Source: Candidatus Sericytochromatia bacterium S15B-MN24 CBMW_12 (GTDB taxonomy: Bacteria > Cyanobacteriota > Sericytochromatia > S15B-MN24 > UBA4093). Taken from it: DNA of 60,334 nucleotides. The position numbers and the translations under genes are program-made. Under the pieces are notes generated by a model. It did not search any database. It was not told the origin of the DNA and saw only the letters and a list, made by a program, of their open reading frames with translations. Below are positions 26,024 to 36,813 of this stretch, piece by piece; the stretch's first letter is position 1, and each line of letters opens with the position of its first letter. Location of the stretch: positions 1-60,334 of the forward strand of contig DAZV01000018.1 of NCBI GenBank assembly GCA_002083825.1, in the 5' to 3' direction.

Positions 26024-29000
26024 ATGACGTTGCTCATCATCGGCATCGCCGTCGCCTACGTGTCGGCACTCTTCGCCGTCGCCCTGTTCGCCGAGCGGAG
26101 CCGCGAGACCGGTGCGACCTGGATCCACCACCCCCTCGTCTACTCGCTGGCACTGGGCATCTACTTCACGGGCTGGGGCTACTTCTCGAGCGGGCCCTCC
26201 CTGTTCACCCAGGGCCTCGGGGACATCTACCTCACCATCGGCGGAACGCTGACCCTCCTGCTTGGCTGGCCCTTCATCCTCAAGATCATTCGCCTGACCA
26301 AAGAGCAGAACGTCACCACCTTGCCCGAATTGCTCAACATCCGCTTCGGCCCCTCCCGCGCCTTCACCTTTCTGGTCTCGGCCCCGCTGATTGCCGGGGC
26401 GCTTTTCTACATCGCCCTCCAACTCGCCGCCCTCAATAACGCGGCCGGCATCCTGCTCCGCGAGCCGAGCGCCATGCTCGCCCCCATGAAGGGACCGGCG
26501 GGCATGCTTTTGGCACTGACGGCAGCGGCCTTCGCCATCCTGTTCGGAGCGCGACGGGCGGATCCCACGGAGCGCCATGAAGGAATTGTCGCCGTCCTCG
26601 CCCTGGATGGAATCATCAAGCTGGTCGCTCTCGGATCCGTGGCACTGCTCGCCATTCTGAGCTTCCCCGAGCTGTTTCGAACGGGACCGGCATGGCCCAC
26701 CCTGGAGGTCGGAGCCCCGTCCAACCCCTACCCGACCAGCCTCGCCTACCTCGCGATCGGCATGACCTCCATCCTTATCATTCCGCGCATGTTTCACCTC
26801 GCCGTGGTGGAGAACGCCGACGAAAGGCAACTGCTCTGGGCGCGCTGGGTCTTTCCGCTTCACGTGGCCCTGCTCACCGCCTTTGCAGCCTTGATCGCCT
26901 GGGCCGCAGCGAAGCTCGGCCTCCGGGGAATACAGCTGGAAGGGGCTCCCATGACCCTCCCCGCACTCGCAGGGATGCCCGCCATGGCCTTGGCGGGCTT
27001 CATCGGAGGCCTCTCGGCTTCCGCCACCATGATGATCGTGGCCCTCACCGCCGTGGCGAACCTGATCACGACCAACCTGGTGCTGCCGCCTCTTTCCGCG
27101 CTGGGCGCTCGCATCGGCCCCTGGCTTCGGCCGATCCGCTGGGCCACCATCGTCATCCTCGCCCTCTCGGCATGGGGAGTGTGGTCCGTCTTCCAGGTTC
27201 CTTACCTCAACCAGTACGGCTTCCTCTCCATGATCTTGACGGCGCAGGTCGCCCCAGCCTTTTACCTCGGCTTTGTCTGGCCGCGACTTTGTCGCCGGCC
27301 GGTCGCCTGGGGAATCACCCTCGCCCTGGCGACCTGGATCTATACCGGCGTCATCCCGGCGCTCACCGAATCGTACCCGGTCCTCCAAGGCCTGGCACTC
27401 CATGGCCCATGGGGGATCGCCTTTCTGCGTCCCACGGCCATGTTCGGCCTGACGGGCTGGGATCCCTACGCCCACTGCTTCTTCTGGAGCATGGTCGTCA
27501 ATCTTGCGACCTTGTTCATCCTCTCCCTTCGCATGCCCGAGGACCGCGTCGAGGAAGCCCGGGTGAGAAGCCTGCTGGAGGGTGAGCCCGCGATGCAGCC
27601 TTTGCAGCAGCAGCTTCGGGTGGGCATCTCTCCCGTCGACGTCCAGGAGTTCCTGAGCGCCTTCGTGGGGGCTCAGCGGGCCGAGACCGAGGCCCGGAGC
27701 ATCCATTCTTGCATCGAGAGCCTCGACCTACCGAACGAATCCAAGCGCTTCATGATTCGCAGCGCGATCGAACGGATCCTGAGGGGTTGCCTCGGGCAAG
27801 AAGGGGCTAACCGGGTCGTCCAGCAGCGCTTCCCGGTCACCGTGCAAACCCTCCCGGACGTCATGGAGGCCTTCCAGGCCATGGAAGAAACCCTCCAAGC
27901 CAACCAGGAAGAACTCGCCAGACGGGTTCGGGAGCTTTCCTTCTTGAACGAAGCCGCCGAAACCCTGGTGACCCAGACGGAAACGATAGCCCTGTCGACC
28001 GCGATCTGCCGGCTGATCCAAGCGGAGTTTCAGCTCTCGCACGTGGCGATCTTCCTGCTCGAAGGAAAGTCCCTCTGCGTCGGCTGCGAATACGGCTTCC
28101 ATCTCTCCGCGGAGATCAAGCAGCCGCCCCCGGGCTCCGCCATGGAGCAAGTGATCCGCATGAGGGAGACCCACCTTCTTCAGGCGGGGCAGCCGGAAGC
28201 CCAGACCGACCCGCTGCTAGAGCCTTCGAATTGCCAGGAAGTAGCCTACATCCCCATCGTCTTCGAGCAGAACCTGCTGGGAATCCTGGCCGTTGGAGTC
28301 CAATCACAGGCCGTTCATCTCTCGGATGCGTTCCTGCGGGTGATGCGGGTCATGGCCAACGAACTGGCGATCGCCCTCGCCAACGCCGCACTCAAGTCCG
28401 ATCTCGAGGAACGGGTGCAGGCCCGGACCGAAGAACTCGCCGAGGAGCGCGATCGCCTCGCCAAGGCCAACGACAAGCTGTCCAAAGCCCTCGAGGATCT
28501 TCGCAACCTCGACCTGGTCAAGGGAACCTTCCTCAACGCCGTCTCCCACGACCTCCGCATCCCCCTGACCGGGATCATGGGCTACGCCGAGTTTCTCGAA
28601 GACGAGATCGGCGGCAAGCTCAGCCCGGAGCAGTTGAACTTCGCGCGGCACATCACCCAGGAGGCCGTGCGGATGGCCACGCTGCTGAACGAACTGCTCG
28701 ACTTCGCCCGCATGGAAGCCGGGAAGTTCAAGGTCGAACCGCGAGCCATTCCCTACCCGGAAGTGCTCATCAGCGCCGCAAACACCTTTCGCCCCGCCAT
28801 GCAGAAGAAGAAACTCGCCTTCACGGTCGACATCCCTCCCGACCTGCCGCTGGTGAAGGCCGATCCGGACCGCGTGATCCAGATCCTGAGCAACCTGCTC
28901 TCCAACGCCCTGAAGTTCACGCCCGAGGGAGGCCGGATCGGCATCCGGGTGCACGTCGAAGGCGCCGAGGTCATCACCGCGATCACCGACACCGGAATCG

Positions 29001-29221
29001 GGATCCTGGCGGAAGACCTCCCGCACATGTTCGAGCGCTTCTTTCAGAGCGAAGTGGGGAAAAAGGCGGGAGGAACCGGGCTGGGGCTATCCATCACCAA
29101 GAGCCTGGTCGAAGCCCACGGAGGGACGATCGGGGTGACGTCGCGTCCCGGAGAAGGAAGCACCTTCCGGTTCACGCTGCCACTGGCCGAAAGGGGATCC
29201 GAGGAGGATCCGGCAGGCTAG
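26024..29221 (+). CDS. Symporter-sensor histidine kinase (SLC5-GAF-HisKA-HATPase)
   Basis: A 1065-aa sensor kinase. Residues 1-500 form a sodium:solute symporter (SLC5/PutP) domain of about 13 helices. Then come a cytoplasmic linker, a coiled coil (about 620-645), a GAF domain (about 645-800), a second coiled coil, a HisKA with His842 in VSHDLRIPLTGIMGYAEFL, and a complete HATPase domain with the N box NLLSNALKFTPEGG, DTGIGI and GGTGLGLSI. The layout resembles CbrA and CrbS, which couple uptake of a small solute such as histidine or acetate to signalling, but with GAF instead of PAS. No response regulator is adjacent. It shares a CTAG with the convergent rodA stop. Confidence 0.93.
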   Translation: MTLLIIGIAVAYVSALFAVALFAERSRETGATWIHHPLVYSLALGIYFTGWGYFSSGPSLFTQGLGDIYLTIGGTLTLLLGWPFILKIIRLTKEQNVTTLPELLNIRFGPSRAFTFLVSAPLIAGALFYIALQLAALNNAAGILLREPSAMLAPMKGPAGMLLALTAAAFAILFGARRADPTERHEGIVAVLALDGIIKLVALGSVALLAILSFPELFRTGPAWPTLEVGAPSNPYPTSLAYLAIGMTSILIIPRMFHLAVVENADERQLLWARWVFPLHVALLTAFAALIAWAAAKLGLRGIQLEGAPMTLPALAGMPAMALAGFIGGLSASATMMIVALTAVANLITTNLVLPPLSALGARIGPWLRPIRWATIVILALSAWGVWSVFQVPYLNQYGFLSMILTAQVAPAFYLGFVWPRLCRRPVAWGITLALATWIYTGVIPALTESYPVLQGLALHGPWGIAFLRPTAMFGLTGWDPYAHCFFWSMVVNLATLFILSLRMPEDRVEEARVRSLLEGEPAMQPLQQQLRVGISPVDVQEFLSAFVGAQRAETEARSIHSCIESLDLPNESKRFMIRSAIERILRGCLGQEGANRVVQQRFPVTVQTLPDVMEAFQAMEETLQANQEELARRVRELSFLNEAAETLVTQTETIALSTAICRLIQAEFQLSHVAIFLLEGKSLCVGCEYGFHLSAEIKQPPPGSAMEQVIRMRETHLLQAGQPEAQTDPLLEPSNCQEVAYIPIVFEQNLLGILAVGVQSQAVHLSDAFLRVMRVMANELAIALANAALKSDLEERVQARTEELAEERDRLAKANDKLSKALEDLRNLDLVKGTFLNAVSHDLRIPLTGIMGYAEFLEDEIGGKLSPEQLNFARHITQEAVRMATLLNELLDFARMEAGKFKVEPRAIPYPEVLISAANTFRPAMQKKKLAFTVDIPPDLPLVKADPDRVIQILSNLLSNALKFTPEGGRIGIRVHVEGAEVITAITDTGIGILAEDLPHMFERFFQSEVGKKAGGTGLGLSITKSLVEAHGGTIGVTSRPGEGSTFRFTLPLAERGSEEDPAG

Positions 29222-30477
29222 AAGAGTAGTTTCTTTCGGCGCATGCTGATGGCCTGAAGGAGACCGATGGCCGTGAGATTGGTCATCAAGGCCGAACCGC
29301 CGTAACTCATCATGGGAAGAGGGATGCCGACGACCGGCATGAGCCCCATGGCCATGCAAAGGTTGACGAACATGTGGAAGAGCAGCATCGAGGCGACCCC
29401 GATGGCGAGGAGCGAGCCGAAGCGATCCTTGGCGTGGTGGGAAATGAGGACGGCGCGAATGATCACCATCATGTAAAGGGCGAGCATGACGAGGCCGCCG
29501 ACGAAGCCCATTTCCTCGCCCACCACGGAGAAGATGAAGTCGGTGTGCTGCTCGGGAATGAAGTGAAGTTGGGTCTGGGTCCCCTCCAGGAGCCCCTTGC
29601 CGAAGAGGCCGCCGGAACCGATGGCGATCTTGGACTGGATGACGTGATACCCGGTTCCCAGGGGATCCGCCTCGGGACTGACGAAGGTACGGATGCGGTT
29701 TTTCTGGTACTCCTTGAGGATGCCCCAGGCGATGGGGACGGCCAGCCCCGCGCCGAGATTGGCGAGCCAGACGCCCGCGGGCACGAGCCAGTGCTGCTTG
29801 GCCGTGTTCCAGAGCCAGAGACCGAGACCGCCGAGGTAGACGGCCAGCAGAATCAAGCTCGCGCGATGGACGGCGGGATCGTCGAAGAGCACTTGAGGCA
29901 TGCAGAGGATCAGGGCCACGACCGGCGAGATCATCTTGAAGAGGGTCGAGACGGGAAGTCCAGCCCAGAAGAGCATGCCGAGGGTGATGGCGATGAAGAC
30001 CAGCGAGGTGCCCAGATCAGGCTGGGCGAAGATCAGGAGGAAGGGCATGCCCACGGTGATCATGGGGATCATGAAGCCTTCCGGGGAATGAACGCTGCGC
30101 TTCGAGAGGACCTTGGCGAGGATGACGATCAGGCCCAGCTTGGCGTACTCGGAAGGCTGGATCTTGATGGGACCTATCGAGAGCCAGCGTTGCGCTCCGA
30201 GGGCGGAGTGGCCCGTGAGGTCGACGGCGACGAGCAGCGCGACCATGATGCCGTAGATGATCCAGGCGGTGCGGCCATCCAGCCAGTTGTATCCCCAGAG
30301 CACGAAGAAGGTGAAGGGGACGAGCGCCATCGGCAAGTTGATGGCGAGTTGCTGGAAGGCCGCCCGTGGATTGGCGGAGTAGATGGCCACGAGGCCGAAG
30401 GCGATCACCCCGATGACGCCCAGCAGGAGCCAGACGTCGAAATGTCGCCAGGATCTGCCGGGGTTCGGGAGGAGCAT
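29218..30477 (-). CDS. rodA: Rod-shape peptidoglycan glycosyltransferase, SEDS family
   Basis: A 419-aa, ten-helix SEDS polymerase. It makes the glycan strand together with PBP2 (mrdA, same cluster). Family landmarks: GAQRWLSIGPIKIQPSEYAKLGLI, FAQPDLGTSL with the essential Asp, SKIAIGSGGLFGKGL, IPEQHTDFIFSVVGEEMGF, and GIPLPMMSYGGSAL near the C-terminus. It closes the mre-min cluster, 10 nt after minE. The stop codon is shared on opposite strands with the kinase gene (CTAG). Confidence 0.96.
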   Translation of the reverse strand: MLLPNPGRSWRHFDVWLLLGVIGVIAFGLVAIYSANPRAAFQQLAINLPMALVPFTFFVLWGYNWLDGRTAWIIYGIMVALLVAVDLTGHSALGAQRWLSIGPIKIQPSEYAKLGLIVILAKVLSKRSVHSPEGFMIPMITVGMPFLLIFAQPDLGTSLVFIAITLGMLFWAGLPVSTLFKMISPVVALILCMPQVLFDDPAVHRASLILLAVYLGGLGLWLWNTAKQHWLVPAGVWLANLGAGLAVPIAWGILKEYQKNRIRTFVSPEADPLGTGYHVIQSKIAIGSGGLFGKGLLEGTQTQLHFIPEQHTDFIFSVVGEEMGFVGGLVMLALYMMVIIRAVLISHHAKDRFGSLLAIGVASMLLFHMFVNLCMAMGLMPVVGIPLPMMSYGGSALMTNLTAIGLLQAISMRRKKLLF

Positions 30478-30487
30478 GAACGTCCTT

Positions 30488-30826
30488 CTAGGCCTTGGCT
30501 TCGATCTCGGCCTTGGGTTCGGCCTCGACCTTGGGTTCGACCTTGGGCTCGGCCGAGATTTTTTCGGTGCGGACCCGACGGATGGGGATGTTGGCCATCA
30601 AGGCGACCGTATCGTCGGCGCGATCGAGACTGACCTCCAGGGCGGCCTCGTCGATCTCGACGTACTTCGAGAGGACGATGAGCAGCTCCCTGCGCATCTC
30701 TTCCATCATGGGGGCGGGGATGTCGGCGCGGTCATGCATGAGAACGAGGCGCAGGCGATCCTTGGCGACGGACTTGGCCGAGTTGTCAGACCGACCGAGC
30801 AGCTTCTCGAGAAAAGACGGGAACAC
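30488..30826 (-). CDS. minE: Cell division topological specificity factor MinE
   Basis: A 112-aa protein. Residues 1-12 are the amphipathic membrane-targeting helix (FPSFLEKLLG), followed by the MinD-contact strand region (AKDRLRLVLMHDRADIPAPMM) and the dimerisation domain (to about 85). The last 25 residues are an extra tail of KVEPKVEAEPKAEIEAKA type, longer than in E. coli MinE (88 aa) and probably disordered. MinE drives release of MinD from the membrane and so places the division site at midcell. Ten nt from rodA, 20 from minD. Confidence 0.96.
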   Translation of the reverse strand: MFPSFLEKLLGRSDNSAKSVAKDRLRLVLMHDRADIPAPMMEEMRRELLIVLSKYVEIDEAALEVSLDRADDTVALMANIPIRRVRTEKISAEPKVEPKVEAEPKAEIEAKA

Positions 30827-30846
30827 GTGACTCTCTCCTTTCAGGC

Positions 30847-31656
30847 CTAGCCGGCGACGAAGAACTTCTTGAGCTTGCCGAAGAAACCGGTCTCTTCCTC
30901 CAGGTTCATGAAGGGGACCTCTTCTCCGCGCAGGCGGCGGGCGATGTTGCGGTAAGCTTGGCCGGCCCGGGAGCCTTCGGACATGGAGGCGGGCTCGCCC
31001 TTGTTGGAGGAGGTGATGATGGTCTCGTCATCCGGGACGACGCCGATCAGCTTCACCGAGTTGCCGAGCACCTCCTGAACATCTTCGACGCTGAGCATCT
31101 CGTTGTTTTTGACCATCTTGGGGCGCAGGCGGTTGACGATGAGGAGGGGATCGAGGAGATCTTGAGCTTCGAGCAGGCCCACGATCCGGTCGGCGTCGCG
31201 GACCGAGGAGACCTCGGGATTGGTGACGACGATGGCCTGGTCGGCGCCGGCGGTGGCGTTCTTGAAGCCCTGCTCGATGCCTGCGGGGCAATCGATCAGG
31301 ATGAAGGTGTAGCCCTCCTCCTTGAGGTCGGCGACGACCTTGATCATTTGCTCCGGGGTGACGGAGTTCTTGTCGCGGGTCTGAGCGGCGGGCAGGAGGC
31401 CGAGGTTCTGCAGGCGCTTGTCCTTGATGACGGCCTGGCGAAGCTTGCAGCGGCCCTCGACGACGTCGACGATGTCGTAGACGATCCGGTTCTCGAGGCC
31501 GAGGACGAGGTCGAGGTTACGAAGGCCGATATCCGCGTCCATGAGGGCGACTTTCTCCCCCATCGCCGCCAGGGCCATGCCGAGATTCGCGGTGGTGGTG
31601 GTTTTTCCGACCCCTCCCTTTCCGGATGTGATGACGATTACCTTGGCGGTAGACAT
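30847..31656 (-). CDS. minD: Septum site-determining ATPase MinD
   Basis: A 269-aa deviant Walker ATPase. The P-loop is GKGGVGKTTTT near residue 11 with the signature Lys; switch I and II follow (LMDADIGLRNLDLVLG, FILIDCPAGIEQGF). The C-terminal amphipathic membrane-targeting sequence is present (FFGKLKKFFVAG). It recruits MinC to the polar membrane and is released by MinE. It lies between minC and minE in the usual order, with a good AGGAGG site before the start. Confidence 0.98.
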   Translation of the reverse strand: MSTAKVIVITSGKGGVGKTTTTANLGMALAAMGEKVALMDADIGLRNLDLVLGLENRIVYDIVDVVEGRCKLRQAVIKDKRLQNLGLLPAAQTRDKNSVTPEQMIKVVADLKEEGYTFILIDCPAGIEQGFKNATAGADQAIVVTNPEVSSVRDADRIVGLLEAQDLLDPLLIVNRLRPKMVKNNEMLSVEDVQEVLGNSVKLIGVVPDDETIITSSNKGEPASMSEGSRAGQAYRNIARRLRGEEVPFMNLEEETGFFGKLKKFFVAG

Positions 31657-31683
31657 TGAATGGGTTCCTCCTGTTGGATCCGA

Positions 31684-32370
31684 TTAAAGGGGCGAGATGT
31701 GGATTTCGCCGTCCTTGATGCAGGCGATCTCCGGGGTCTTGCTGAGGGGGGGCGCGCCGGCGTCAGGCGAGCGGGCAATGAGGCCGGCGATGCGGATCTG
31801 GGTGGGGCGCAGGTTGGTGGCGATGATGCGGGCGGCCTGGTCTCCGGCCGAACCGGCATGGGCGACGCCCCTCAGGGTCCCGAAGACCACGATGTCGCCC
31901 GCCGCGACGACTTCGGCGCCGGCGTTGACGTCTCCGCAGAGGATCAGGTGGCCGTCATGCTGGAGACGCATGCCGGAGCGGACAGTCTGCTGAAGGTAGA
32001 GCGCGTTGTTGGGTGGAAACTGGCGCGCCTCGATCGGGGCCTTCTCCGGAGCGCGCTCCGGGACGGGGAGCTTGTCATGGCTGGTGAGGCCGAGCTTGTC
32101 GGCACCCTCGCGGGTGGTGGAGTCGGCGGCGACGATCGCCGTGGGCACGAGGCCGTAGTCGCTTTTCAGTTGGCCGATGAGCGTCGAGAGCTCAGGCTCC
32201 GAGACGGGGCGATCGCCCAGGTCCAGCGTCGTCTGAGCGCCCTGCCAGAACGCCTTGCCTTCTTCGAGCTTGCCCCCGAGGGCCGAGGTCACCTCGATCC
32301 AGGGACCTTCCGTCGGCAGGACCAGCAGGAGGCCGTTCCTGTATCCCTTGACTGCGATTCCGTCCACCAT
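31684..32370 (-). CDS. minC: Septum site-determining protein MinC
   Basis: A 228-aa inhibitor of FtsZ assembly. The N-terminal domain (about 1-105: VDGIAVKGYRNGLLLVL, then FWQGAQTTLDLGDRPVS) blocks FtsZ. A charged linker with many Glu, Lys and Pro follows. The C-terminal beta-helix (about 125-225: GMRLQHDGHLILCGDVNAGAEVVAAGDIVVFGTLRGVAHAG) binds MinD. I chose the ATG at 32370 with GAGGAAGG at suitable spacing; an earlier in-frame start would add an Arg-rich tail. It heads the min genes, 147 nt after mrdA. Confidence 0.96.
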   Translation of the reverse strand: MVDGIAVKGYRNGLLLVLPTEGPWIEVTSALGGKLEEGKAFWQGAQTTLDLGDRPVSEPELSTLIGQLKSDYGLVPTAIVAADSTTREGADKLGLTSHDKLPVPERAPEKAPIEARQFPPNNALYLQQTVRSGMRLQHDGHLILCGDVNAGAEVVAAGDIVVFGTLRGVAHAGSAGDQAARIIATNLRPTQIRIAGLIARSPDAGAPPLSKTPEIACIKDGEIHISPL

Positions 32371-32517
32371 GTTAAGCCTTCCTCCTCGCCACAGGCGTGC
32401 CCTCAGCGGCATTTCCCGCCATGTGACCCATGTTACGTTCCTCTACCGAGACACCGTGCCGCGTCACGCAAGCTCGGCGGCCGTCTCGCTCGCCGCCCGA
32501 CGGCGCGAAAGACGAAA

Positions 32518-34293
32518 CTACTCCCCCCCAACCGGCGCGGGGGGCGGCGCCTTGGTCGCGTTGGGGTCCGGAACTCCCCAGTTCGCCCGAATAATCTTGG
32601 CCGCCACCGGCGCCGCCATCGCGCCGCCGCCTCCCGCCATCTCGAGCATCACCGCGATGGCGAGCTTGGGCTTTTCGGCCGGCACGTAGCAGACGAACCA
32701 GGCATGGGTCGGCTTGCCCTTGATGGCCTCGGCCGATCCGGTCTTTCCCGCCGCCAGGTAGCCGGGCACCCGAGCTCCAGCCCCCGTTCCCGAGGCGACC
32801 GTCTCGGCCAGGGCCGTCTTCAACATGCGCCAGGTTTCGGGCTTCCACGTGTTCTGCTTGCGGACCTCCACCGGATCGAGCCCCTCCGGGCTCCGGATCA
32901 GGATCGGCCGCATGACCTTCCCGCCATTGGCCACGGTGGCAATCTCCACGGCCGCCTGTACGGAGGACATCTGGATGTAGCCCTGACCAATCGACATGTT
33001 CACCGAATCGCCGGGATACCACTTCTCCTTCAGCGCCCTCCGCTTCCACGCCGGATCCGGGATGAGCCCCGCCTTCTCCGACGGCAAGACGATCCCGGTC
33101 TTCTCGCCCAGACCGAACATGGTCGCGTAGCGCTTCATGCGGTCCGGGCCCATCTTGAGCCCGAGTTCGTAGTAAACCGTGTCGATCGACATGACCATCG
33201 CCCGCTTGAAATCGACGTTCCCGAAGCCCCCCGCCTTCCAGTCGCGGAAGAGCTTGGATCCCACGTAGAAGACGCCCGTCGAGTTGTAGCGCGAGTTCCA
33301 GCTGGCGTAGCCCTCCTCCATGGCGGCGGCATGCGTGACGATCTTGTAGATCGAACCCGGCGGATAGACGCTCGAGATCGCGCGGTTCAAGAGCGGACGA
33401 CTGGGAGCGTTGATCTCCTGCCACGCCTTGGGGGAAAGCCGGGTCGCGAAGACGTTGGGATCGAAGTCGGGATTCGAGGCCAGCGCCAGAACTTCCCCAT
33501 TGAAGGGGTCCATGACGACGACCGAACCTTTTCGGTCCCCCAGTGCTTCCTCGGCGGTCGATTGGAGCTTGGCGTCGAGCGTCAGCGTGATGTCCTTGCC
33601 CGGAACCGGCGGGACCTCCGCCAACTTCCGCATGGGGCGGCCTCGCGCATCCACCTCGACCTGCAGACGTCCCGGCACGCCCCGCAGATGGGTGTCGAAG
33701 ACCTTCTCGATCCCCATCTTCCCGATTATATCACCCGACCGGTAGCCTTGATCACCGATGTTCTCGAGTTCACGCTCGGTGACCTCGCCCGTATACCCCA
33801 CGACATGCGAAGCGAAGGCTCCCCGGGGGTAGTATCGCACGACCACCGGATCGATGCTGACACCGGGAAGTTCGCGCTGGTGTTCGGCCACGCGAGCGAC
33901 CACCGTCTCGTCGACGTCGTCGAGCATGGGGATGGGGAGGGCCGAGGGCCCCTTGCTGCGCTTGAGCTTGGCACGCATCTCGGCTGAAGGGCGTCCGAGG
34001 ATGACGGCGAGCCGATCGGCGACCTCCTCGCGCTGCTCCTTCTTGAGCTGAACGGGATGGAGCGCGATCTGGTAGGAGAGGCGGCTGGTGGCGAGCGTCA
34101 GGCCGTTGCGATCCCGGATCTGGCCCCGCGGGGCAGCCAGCAAGTTGATTCGCAGGCGGTTGCCTTCCGCCCGCTCGAAGTACTGCTCGCTGCCGACGAT
34201 CTGAAGCTGCACCAGGCGCGCGCCGATCACCGAGGCCGCGATCAAGGCGACGGCGATAAACGCGGAAAAACGCCCCTCGATGACTCCGTTCAC
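32518..34293 (-). CDS. mrdA: Penicillin-binding protein 2, class B transpeptidase
   Basis: A 591-aa peptidoglycan transpeptidase for cell elongation. One N-terminal membrane helix (7-25), the pedestal domain (about 50-230, with PRGQIRDRNG) and the transpeptidase domain (about 255-575). Catalytic motifs: S314-I-Y-K317 in YPPGSIYKI, S369-I-D371, and KTG in AAGKTGSAE near 513. The C-terminus is proline-rich. The ATG overlaps the end of mreD by 4 nt. It works with RodA, encoded downstream in the same cluster, and with MreBCD. Confidence 0.96.
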   Translation of the reverse strand: MNGVIEGRFSAFIAVALIAASVIGARLVQLQIVGSEQYFERAEGNRLRINLLAAPRGQIRDRNGLTLATSRLSYQIALHPVQLKKEQREEVADRLAVILGRPSAEMRAKLKRSKGPSALPIPMLDDVDETVVARVAEHQRELPGVSIDPVVVRYYPRGAFASHVVGYTGEVTERELENIGDQGYRSGDIIGKMGIEKVFDTHLRGVPGRLQVEVDARGRPMRKLAEVPPVPGKDITLTLDAKLQSTAEEALGDRKGSVVVMDPFNGEVLALASNPDFDPNVFATRLSPKAWQEINAPSRPLLNRAISSVYPPGSIYKIVTHAAAMEEGYASWNSRYNSTGVFYVGSKLFRDWKAGGFGNVDFKRAMVMSIDTVYYELGLKMGPDRMKRYATMFGLGEKTGIVLPSEKAGLIPDPAWKRRALKEKWYPGDSVNMSIGQGYIQMSSVQAAVEIATVANGGKVMRPILIRSPEGLDPVEVRKQNTWKPETWRMLKTALAETVASGTGAGARVPGYLAAGKTGSAEAIKGKPTHAWFVCYVPAEKPKLAIAVMLEMAGGGGAMAAPVAAKIIRANWGVPDPNATKAPPPAPVGGE

Positions 34294-34790
34294 TGCTGCG
34301 ACTCCCGCAGCGCCCAGGGGTTACGGGTGCAGTGAATCAGCCAGCGAATCCCCAGGGAGAGGGGCCATCCGAGGAGGGCGCTTCCGGCGGCCACGGGCAG
34401 GGCGATCGCCATCTGCTGTCCCCACGTCATGCCGAAGCCCTGCAGGCCGAGCAAGATGGCGACGACCCCGTCCTGAAATAGGCTGAAAACGACGACCAGC
34501 GGCACCACGACCAGGCCCTGCCGATCATGCAGGAAGGGGCGCAACCCACCGGCAGCCAGACCGATCACGGCCTTGAGAACGGCATAAGTGATCCCGCCGC
34601 CAATCAGGACGTCCTGGACGGCTCCCGCAGCGAAACCGATCGCCAGGCCGCCCCGAGGGCCGGCACCGACCGCCCAGGAGACGACGAGCACGAGCAGCAG
34701 GTCGAACTGCCAGACGATCAGATCGTTGAGAGGTGAGCCTTGGATCCAGGCGAAGAGGAGGACGAGGAGCCCCGCGGCAACGACTCTCAT
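34290..34790 (-). CDS. mreD: Rod-shape determining membrane protein MreD
   Basis: A 166-aa inner-membrane protein with five or six helices and normal family length. The sequence is weakly conserved, as is usual for MreD, but position between mreC and mrdA, size and topology agree. The LAIGFAAGAVQDVLIGG stretch is typical of the family's central region. It bridges MreC and the elongation enzymes. Overlaps mrdA by 4 nt and follows mreC by 1 nt. Confidence 0.92.
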   Translation of the reverse strand: MRVVAAGLLVLLFAWIQGSPLNDLIVWQFDLLLVLVVSWAVGAGPRGGLAIGFAAGAVQDVLIGGGITYAVLKAVIGLAAGGLRPFLHDRQGLVVVPLVVVFSLFQDGVVAILLGLQGFGMTWGQQMAIALPVAAGSALLGWPLSLGIRWLIHCTRNPWALRESQQ

Positions 34791-34791
34791 G

Positions 34792-35616
34792 CTAGCTGGA
34801 GAGCTTTGGCAGAACGATCGGGGCGAGGGGAGGGAGGATCATGACCTCTTCGAGTCGGTCGAGATCGGCGGTGGGAACGAGGGTGACCTCGGGGGTGATG
34901 GCGCCGGGCCGTTGGTCGACGCGCACGACCTTGCCGACGGGGATGCCCTTGGGAAAGATGCCGCCGAACCCGGAGGTGAGCACGAGGTCACCGATGCGGA
35001 AGTCGACCTGCTGCGGCATGTAGCGCATGACCAGGGTAGGATCTCCCTCGCCGGCCACGATACCGGGCGATCGCGATCGCTGCCCCAGGCAGGCCACGGT
35101 TTGTCCGGGATCGGTGAGGAGCGAGATGATGGAGGTCTGGGTACCCGCGACCAGCACCCGCCCGATCAGGCCGCGGGGGCTCATGACCACGGAGTCGGGT
35201 CCGACGCCGTCGGCCGTCCCGCGGTTCACGACCAGGCGTTTGCGCCAGTTGTCGGGGGCGCGCGCCACGACCTGCGCCGCCACCCCCTTGACACCTTGCG
35301 TCTGGCTGAGTTCGACCAACTGGCTCAGACGTTTGTTCTGCGCGTCCACCTCGACCTGGCGCGCCAGTTCGGATTCCGCGAGCGTGAGGGCCTGCCGCAG
35401 GCGCGTGTTGTCCAGCCGCAGGGCTTCGAGGTCCTGGAAGTAGGCCGCGCCCCCCCGAATGGTGGTCACCGCGGACTGAAGCAGGCTCCAGGTGGGCTTG
35501 AAGGCCTCGGTGAAGACCGCCGTGCGGCCTGACGCCAAGCCCAAAGCCCCAGCCGCGAGGACCAGGGCGAGGGCGAAGCCAATCTCCCGCGTCGGGAGGC
35601 GTTGGAGCAGGCTCAT
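34792..35616 (-). CDS. mreC: Rod-shape determining protein MreC
   Basis: A 274-aa bitopic protein. One membrane helix (about 14-32), a coiled coil (about 58-100: RLDNTRLRQALTLAESELARQ), then the periplasmic beta-barrel domains (about 110-260) with the family's VVNRGTADGVGPDSVVMSPRGLIGRV and DPGQTVACLGQRSRSPGIVAG. It scaffolds PBP2 and RodA. The ATG at 35616 lies 4 nt after mreB; the ribosome site is weak, so coupling is probable. A longer in-frame start would place an Arg/Ser-rich tail within mreB. Confidence 0.95.
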   Translation of the reverse strand: MSLLQRLPTREIGFALALVLAAGALGLASGRTAVFTEAFKPTWSLLQSAVTTIRGGAAYFQDLEALRLDNTRLRQALTLAESELARQVEVDAQNKRLSQLVELSQTQGVKGVAAQVVARAPDNWRKRLVVNRGTADGVGPDSVVMSPRGLIGRVLVAGTQTSIISLLTDPGQTVACLGQRSRSPGIVAGEGDPTLVMRYMPQQVDFRIGDLVLTSGFGGIFPKGIPVGKVVRVDQRPGAITPEVTLVPTADLDRLEEVMILPPLAPIVLPKLSS

Positions 35617-35620
35617 GGGA

Positions 35621-36774
<1,154 letters not shown>

Positions 36775-36813
36775 GCTGCGAAACCCGCGTCACCCCAGGT
36801 ACGCTTGCACCTT

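Noticed and set aside
25985..27706. A 573-codon minus-strand frame opposite the symporter-kinase
   Set aside because: Antisense shadow; the plus-strand protein has coherent helices and kinase motifs.
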